Of a stretch of 64,000 nucleotides of DNA, positions 59,808 through 64,000 are shown piece by piece (position 1 is the first letter of the stretch; every line of letters starts with the position of its first letter). A program made the translations under genes and the position numbers. Location: positions 62,001 to 126,000 of the forward strand of contig NZ_JAEUAW010000012.1 in the NCBI RefSeq assembly GCF_019511665.1, in the 5' to 3' direction. The DNA is from Microbacterium jejuense. GTDB lineage: Bacteria; Actinomycetota; Actinomycetes; Actinomycetales; Microbacteriaceae. The notes under the pieces are model-generated. The model saw only the letters and a list, made by a program, of their open reading frames with translations. It searched no databases and was not told where the DNA came from.

Positions 59808-60390
59808 GAGGGGCAATCGTCTTTCGCACCACGGTCTTGTTCTTGCCGATGCGCCGCTCGAACGTGAAGCCGGCCTTCTCGAACATGGCCCGCGTGCCGT
59901 TGTGCAGGAACGACGACGACGTCTTCTTGTCGGTCGGCACCTCGTTCGGGAACGACACCACCTCTCCGCCGCCCGCCTGCGCGATGAGGTCGAGCGCGCC
60001 GTCCAGCGCCTCGCGGGCGACGCCGGAGCGCCGGTGGTCGCGGTCGACGAAGAAGCATGTGATCCGCCACGGCGCAGGGTGGGCCTCACCCGCGTCGTAC
60101 TCCTTGCGATGGTAGATGCCCGGCAGCTCCTCAGGGCTGCCGTACTCGCACCACGCGATCGCCGCGTCGCCCTCGAACACGAGCGCCGCGTGCGCGACGC
60201 CCTCCTCGACCAGCCGCTGCTTGAACGTCGCCCGATCGTACTCGCTCTTGACGGTGCGCTCGGTGTCGCCGTGGAAGTACGAGCAGTAGCATCCACCCCA
60301 CACCCCGTTGTGCTTCTGCGCGAGCGCCAGCCATGCCGGGAAGGTCTCGGGCGTCAGCGGCTTGATCACGTGCGTCGTCGACACGTCCAC
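59794..60390 (-). CDS. GNAT acetyltransferase
   Basis: 198 residues; the GTG at 60390 follows GAGGAGG by six bases. An N-terminal WGGCYCSYFHGD Cys-rich stretch (about 31-42) is unusual. The GNAT core is at about 70-140, with ITCFFVDRDHRRSGVAREALDGALDLI holding the acetyl-CoA loop RRSGVA. The C-terminal half ends with NGTRAMFEKAGF. Coupled with the YjbR-like gene. Substrate unknown. Confidence 0.87.
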   Translation of the reverse strand: MDVSTTHVIKPLTPETFPAWLALAQKHNGVWGGCYCSYFHGDTERTVKSEYDRATFKQRLVEEGVAHAALVFEGDAAIAWCEYGSPEELPGIYHRKEYDAGEAHPAPWRITCFFVDRDHRRSGVAREALDGALDLIAQAGGGEVVSFPNEVPTDKKTSSSFLHNGTRAMFEKAGFTFERRIGKNKTVVRKTIAPRGDD

Positions 60391-60463
60391 GGCAGCCTCC
60401 TCGCGTCGGTGGTGCCATTGTGCGACGGAGGGCCGACATCGCGCGAGAGCCCGTCCGACAGGG

Positions 60464-60496
60464 CGAGCGGATGCCGGGGCCCGCGGCATCCCCTCG
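60464..60496 (-). terminator. 13-bp hairpin
   Basis: Arms 60464-60476 and 60484-60496, one mismatch, GGATGCCG core. It lies eight bases after the stop of the VWA protein gene read leftwards. Confidence 0.7.
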
Positions 60497-60504
60497 TCCG
60501 AGGC

Positions 60505-62205
60505 TCAGCCGCAGCTGGGGCGGCAGCCGCGCTGCGTCACGGCGTCGATCAGCACCGTGCCGATGTCGGTGGGCTGCAGCGCCTGGTAGGCGGCGCCGTC
60601 GGTGGCGGCGGCGATCTGCTCCAGGGCGGACTGGTCGGTGTCGGGGCCGTAGCCGATCGCGATGACCGCGACGGGCTTGGACGGGTCGCGTAGCTTCTCG
60701 AGCTCGGCGAGGAGCCCGGGCAGGTCGAGGCCGTCGTCGTCCTCGTTGACGCCGTCGGTGTTGAGCAGAACGAGGTTGATCTTGCCGGGCTCGTACGTCT
60801 GGCGCATGTAGCTCACGGCGGCGAGCACGCTGTCGTACAGGCCGGTCCCGCCCCCGACGAGACTGTCGAGGTTGTTCGCGGTGTCGATGGTGAGCTGTTT
60901 GTGCGCGGGGTCGCCGAGCGATCCGAACGGCACGATCTCCTGCCAGTCCTGGCCGCCGATGCGGCGGCTCGAGAACACCCACGTCGCCAGCGACGAGTCG
61001 GTCGACAGCGAGTTGACGGCACGGACGGCCGCCTGCTCGAACAGGTCGATGCGCCGCATGTCGGCCGTCGCCGGCTGCAGCATCGATCCCGAGACGTCGT
61101 TCAGCGACAGCATCCGCGACGGTGCCGTCAGCACCTGCCACGTGCGCAGCGCCTCGGCCTGGTTGACGCTGTCGGTGGACGCGGGCGCCGCGATCGTGGT
61201 CTCGGCGTCGCCGGAGGCGGTCGGCGGCGGGTTGCCTTCGGCGTTGCGCAGGCCGTGCTCGGCGAGGATGTCGCCGGCGTCGGACATGGCCGCCGAGAGC
61301 GACGCGACGGCGGCCGTCGTCTCGTCCGAGGCGTCGGCGAGCGTCACGAGAGGCACGCCGACCGACGGCTTCACGTCGGAGGGGAAGATCGGCACGAGAG
61401 GCGCCTGCGCACTCTCGTCGTACATCTGCACCGCCTGCTCGGTGGTCACGGCGATCGTCGGCGTCGTCGCGGCCGACACCGCGTCGAGCGCGGCGGTCGG
61501 GGTCGGCACGACGCCGGGGTCCAGGCTGAGCGAGAGGGCCGTGAACGTGCGCGCGTCGCCGTTGAGCGCGGTCTGCAGGGCGAGCAGGGCGGCCGAGCTC
61601 GCGGCGACGGCGGCCGGATCGGGCAGCACGACGGCGACCGCGCCCTGCGTGAAGCTGGAGAATCCCGCGCCGCTGCCGGCGAGGGCGGTCGCGGTGGGTT
61701 CGGTCGCGGCGAACACGACGGGGGTGCTGGCGACGGGGTCGCTGACCACGAGCTCCGCCGCGGTGACGCCGGTGCGCTCGGCCTGTCCTGTCGCGCGCGC
61801 CGGCCACATCGCCGAGTCCGGCACCCAGATGTCGAAGTCCGGCTCCGCCCCGGTCGAGAGCGCGTTCGCCGTGACGGCGCTGTCTTCGGTGTGGATCGTG
61901 ACGTCGGCGCAGTCCGTGCCCAGGGTTGCGGCGACCTCCTCGACGGCCCCGGCCACTGTCGGGTCGGCCGTGATGCGCAGGTCTTCGGGCAGGCACGAGT
62001 CCGTCGCCGCGGGCTGCTCCTCGGCCGCGGGCTCGTCGCCCGCGCCTCGGGCGAAGACGACACCCAGGACGACGACGAGCGCGACGACGAGAAGAAGGAC
62101 GACGCCGAGCAGGATCAGCGACCGCCGGCGCTGCTTCGCGGCGCGCGTGGCCGCACGCGTCGGGGCGTTGTCGCCTGCGGGCGTGTTCGGCTGCACTCGA
62201 ACCAC
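60505..62205 (-). CDS. membrane-anchored substrate-binding-like protein with VWA domain
   Basis: 566 residues from the GTG at 62205, which has GGAG five bases before it; the exact start is uncertain (GTG at 62211 is also possible). A basic N-terminus and one membrane helix (about residues 30-55) precede a large extracytoplasmic part. It begins with a periplasmic-binding-type domain (LRITADPTVAGAVEEVAATLG near 80-100, DIWVPDSAMWPARA) and ends with a VWA domain (about 370-560). Its MIDAS-like site reads LNDVSGSM, D-x-S-x-S with Asn-Asp before Val. The C-terminus has two Cys (QRGCRPSCG). This pairing of folds recurs in actinobacteria; its partner is unknown. Confidence 0.8.
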   Translation of the reverse strand: MVRVQPNTPAGDNAPTRAATRAAKQRRRSLILLGVVLLLVVALVVVLGVVFARGAGDEPAAEEQPAATDSCLPEDLRITADPTVAGAVEEVAATLGTDCADVTIHTEDSAVTANALSTGAEPDFDIWVPDSAMWPARATGQAERTGVTAAELVVSDPVASTPVVFAATEPTATALAGSGAGFSSFTQGAVAVVLPDPAAVAASSAALLALQTALNGDARTFTALSLSLDPGVVPTPTAALDAVSAATTPTIAVTTEQAVQMYDESAQAPLVPIFPSDVKPSVGVPLVTLADASDETTAAVASLSAAMSDAGDILAEHGLRNAEGNPPPTASGDAETTIAAPASTDSVNQAEALRTWQVLTAPSRMLSLNDVSGSMLQPATADMRRIDLFEQAAVRAVNSLSTDSSLATWVFSSRRIGGQDWQEIVPFGSLGDPAHKQLTIDTANNLDSLVGGGTGLYDSVLAAVSYMRQTYEPGKINLVLLNTDGVNEDDDGLDLPGLLAELEKLRDPSKPVAVIAIGYGPDTDQSALEQIAAATDGAAYQALQPTDIGTVLIDAVTQRGCRPSCG

Positions 62206-62357
62206 TTGCACTCCGATGGACGGCGGGTCGGGGCCCGCTGCGGGATACGACAGCGTATCTGGCACGGCATCGTACGTTGGGGGGATTCTCCGCGCGAGTA
62301 TAGGCGACGTCCGCGCCGAGCCGAAACGCGGTGCAGTTTCACGGGCGACCTGGGAGA

Positions 62358-62386
62358 AGTGGATGCCGGCGGCCGCGGCATCCACT
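62358..62386. terminator. 11-bp perfect hairpin
   Basis: AGTGGATGCCG (62358-62368) pairs with CGGCATCCACT (62376-62386). Its right arm touches the stop codon of the DUF1801 gene read leftwards. Confidence 0.7.
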
Positions 62387-62772
62387 CATCCCGCGGTGTT
62401 GAGCTCCACGGCCTGTCTCACGACGGCCGCGACCGCCGCTTCGTCGACCCTGCTGCCCTCGGCGAAGTCGACGGCCCGGACCACCTTGCTGTCGAGCCGG
62501 GTGTTGAACAGGGCGTCGGCTGGCAGACGGGCGCCTTTCGAGAACGTCAGTCGCACCGTGTTCTTGAGCACGTCGATGAAGCAGAGGTCGCCGTCGTGGG
62601 TCCAGAACGCGACCCCCTCGGGCTTGGAGGGCTTCTTGTACTTGACCACCTCGACGGCGTCCGGATCGCCGGCCCGTATCGCTGAGCGCAGCGCGACGTA
62701 GGCGTCGTGCTTCCAGCCGCTCAGCTGCGCGATGATGTCGTCGATCTGCTCGGAGTCGGGCTTGTCGGTCAT
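62386..62772 (-). CDS. DUF1801 protein
   Basis: 128 residues from the ATG at 62772. The pattern DIIAQLSGWKHDAYVALRSAIRAGDPDAVEVVKYKKPSKPEGVAFWTHDGDLCFIDVLKNTVRLTFSKGARL is that of the DUF1801 alpha/beta family. Function unknown. It follows the DUF1269-like gene by eight bases in the same direction, so the two may be co-transcribed. Confidence 0.85.
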   Translation of the reverse strand: MTDKPDSEQIDDIIAQLSGWKHDAYVALRSAIRAGDPDAVEVVKYKKPSKPEGVAFWTHDGDLCFIDVLKNTVRLTFSKGARLPADALFNTRLDSKVVRAVDFAEGSRVDEAAVAAVVRQAVELNTAG

Positions 62773-62780
62773 GCGTCTGG

Positions 62781-63308
62781 TCAGGAGTTGATCTGCTCCA
62801 CGACGTCGTCGGCCGACTGCTCGAGCGCCTTGCGCAGCTTGTCGTAGTCGTCGGCATCGATCGCCTTGCTGATGCGCTTCTCGGAACGGGCGAGCGCCTT
62901 CTCGACCTTGTCGGCCCACTTGTCGTCGACGACCGCGACGACCGCCGAGGTTCCGGGCGCGAGGTACTCGTCGACGTCGACGCCGAACTTCTTCTCGTCG
63001 CGGCCCTTCTTGATGGCGCCGAGCACGGCGCCGATACCTGCGCCGATCGCGGTGGCCGCCAGCAGGGGCGGCGCGAAGAGCCCGACGACCACGCCGGCGC
63101 CGGCGCCCCAGGCCGCACCCTTGCCGACCGACTTGTCGCCGTGCTCGTGCACCTGCACCTTGCCGTCCTTGTCACGGACGAGCACCACGGCGCCGACGAC
63201 TTCGTATCCACCGGAGTCCTGGCCGCTGCGCAGGTCGTCGTAGTCCTCCGACGCGGCGTTCACGTCGTCGTACGAGCCGACCACCAGCGCGAGGTTCTTC
63301 GTGCCCAT
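62781..63308 (-). CDS. DUF1269-like membrane protein
   Basis: 175 residues from the ATG at 63308. A ferredoxin-like N-terminal half with NLALVVGSYDDVNAASEDYDDL and VVGAVVLVRDKDGKVQVHEHGDKSVGKGAAWGAGAGVVVGLFAPPLLAATAIGAGIGAVLGAIKK contains a Gly/Ala-rich hydrophobic hairpin (about 75-110). A soluble C-terminal half (VDEYLAPGTSAVVAVVDDKWADKVEKAL) follows. DUF1269 proteins are linked to stress and membrane homeostasis but lack a defined activity. Confidence 0.82.
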   Translation of the reverse strand: MGTKNLALVVGSYDDVNAASEDYDDLRSGQDSGGYEVVGAVVLVRDKDGKVQVHEHGDKSVGKGAAWGAGAGVVVGLFAPPLLAATAIGAGIGAVLGAIKKGRDEKKFGVDVDEYLAPGTSAVVAVVDDKWADKVEKALARSEKRISKAIDADDYDKLRKALEQSADDVVEQINS

Positions 63309-63407
63309 CGATAGCTCCCTTGCTCGCGTCCGAAGCCCTCGGCCCAGTGCCCCCATGCTCGGCTTGCGGACGGTGCTGCGATCGTAGTCCCGCGATCGAC
63401 GCTGGAG

Positions 63408-63440
63408 GAAGGGGATGCCGGCGGCCGCGGCATCCCCTTC
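63408..63440. terminator. 13-bp perfect hairpin in the divergent gap
   Basis: GAAGGGGATGCCG (63408-63420) and CGGCATCCCCTTC (63428-63440). It carries the same core although it lies between divergent genes, where no transcript should end; this suggests the element is not only a terminator. Confidence 0.7.
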
Positions 63441-63500
63441 TCCATACCGACGCGACCGGCGTCGCCTACGCTGTGAACAGGTCCGAACGAAGGAGCCGAC

Positions 63501-63668
63501 GTGTCACTGCCTGACGAGCGTTCCGCGCACGACCACGTCCCGGCCGAGGACGAGCCGAGCATCCCCGAGCTGGAGGAGGACGAGAACATCGCTCCCCGCC
63601 CGGAGGAGGAGATCGCCGACGTCCTGCGTGCGAAGCCCGACGTCGCCGACCACACGCACCGCGGCTGA
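63501..63668 (+). CDS. small acidic protein of 55 residues
   Basis: The GTG at 63501 has GAAGGAG six bases upstream and a TACGCT -10 box near 63468-63473. The product is strongly acidic (PSIPELEEDENIAPRPEEEIADVLR) with no hydrophobic segment and no known domain. Probably real because of the good ribosome binding site and codon use, but function is unknown. Confidence 0.6.
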   Translation: MSLPDERSAHDHVPAEDEPSIPELEEDENIAPRPEEEIADVLRAKPDVADHTHRG

Positions 63669-63796
63669 CGCCCGCGCCGTCGTCGACGCCGCGACGTGAA
63701 CGCGGCGCCGACCTCCGCCGCGCAGCACGGGTAGGTCGCGGCATCCAGGATGTCAACGTCCTGGCGCCGACCGTGAGCACGCGGGAGTCTGGCGCC

Positions 63797-64000
63797 ATGG
63801 CACACACAACGGAAGACCTCACCGGGCTCGATGCGATCGCCCGGCTCAAGGAGCTCGTCGAGGAGCTCGACGTCGCGATGATGACGACGCGGGATGCGGA
63901 GGGAAATCTCACCGCGCACCCTGTGAGCACGAAGGAGATGGACGGGTCGGGCGACCTGTGGCTCGTGTCCTCTTCCGCCGGCGCCGGCGGTTCGGGCCCG
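63797..64000 (+). CDS. pyridoxamine-phosphate-oxidase-like general stress protein (3' end outside window)
   Basis: The first 68 residues are visible. ARLKELVEELDVAMMTTRDAEGNLTAHPVSTKEMDGSGDLWLVSS is the start of a split-barrel flavin-binding domain of the general-stress-protein-26 kind (Pyridox_oxidase-like). No ribosome binding site of strong form is visible before the ATG at 63797. The frame is still open at the window end. Confidence 0.7.
   Translation, partial: MAHTTEDLTGLDAIARLKELVEELDVAMMTTRDAEGNLTAHPVSTKEMDGSGDLWLVSSSAGAGGSGP

Noticed and set aside
1..64000. CRISPR arrays, rRNA genes, insertion-sequence transposases or prophage genes
   Set aside because: No regularly spaced repeats, rRNA-like stretches, DDE transposase or phage structural proteins were seen.

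Overview
The window reads as chromosome of a high-GC Gram-positive actinobacterium, most likely Microbacterium or a close Microbacteriaceae relative. Supporting signs are the very high G+C, frequent GTG starts, ATGA gene overlaps, a ClpC with two N-repeats, a Rv2747-type N-acetylglutamate synthase, an LLM-class flavin oxidoreductase, DUF2975/HTH gene pairs and many GH78/GH1/GH2/GH3/GH43 glycosidases. Genus is an inference; no rRNA is present.

Layout. 1-8974: the end of a secreted repeat protein, then a giant sortase-type surface protein of about 2770 residues with 21 SpaA/prealbumin-like repeats. 8960-10357: an accessory insert made of a DUF559 nuclease-like gene between CCCCTGTCAC palindromes and bounded by a 31-nt direct repeat. 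10343-11921: a small HTH gene with two DUF2975-type membrane proteins, read leftwards. 11964-23403: housekeeping genes (ClpC, N-acetylglutamate synthase, glutamine-amidotransferase hydrolase plus GntR regulator, RadA, L-lactate dehydrogenase, an MFS efflux pump, an LLM oxidoreductase) ending at a tRNA-Ser(CGA). 23725-43662: carbohydrate genes in three regulons. These are a TetR-controlled MFS / alpha-L-rhamnosidase / GH1 / SDR / isomerase operon; an AraC-flanked MFS plus GH2 pair; and a LacI-controlled ABC importer with GH1-like and GH43 enzymes. 43772-48794: regulators and stress genes, including a membrane protein fused to a receiver domain and an Hsp20/MerR pair. 48791-56216: a second rhamnosidase regulon (LacI, MFS, GH3, GH78). 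56240-64000: an ABC exporter and small miscellaneous genes, including a substrate-binding/VWA lipid-side protein.

How the genes fit together: the two separate MFS + GH78 + beta-glucosidase sets would import rhamnosyl-glucosides (for example plant flavonoid or saponin sugars) and remove rhamnose and then glucose inside the cell. The ABC/GH1/GH43/GH2 genes extend this to other plant oligosaccharides. Each set has its own regulator with recognisable palindromic or repeated operator sites. Many housekeeping genes carry a TANNNT box 6-7 nt before the start codon, pointing to leaderless mRNAs. Most transcription units end in hairpins built on the same GGATGCCG core.
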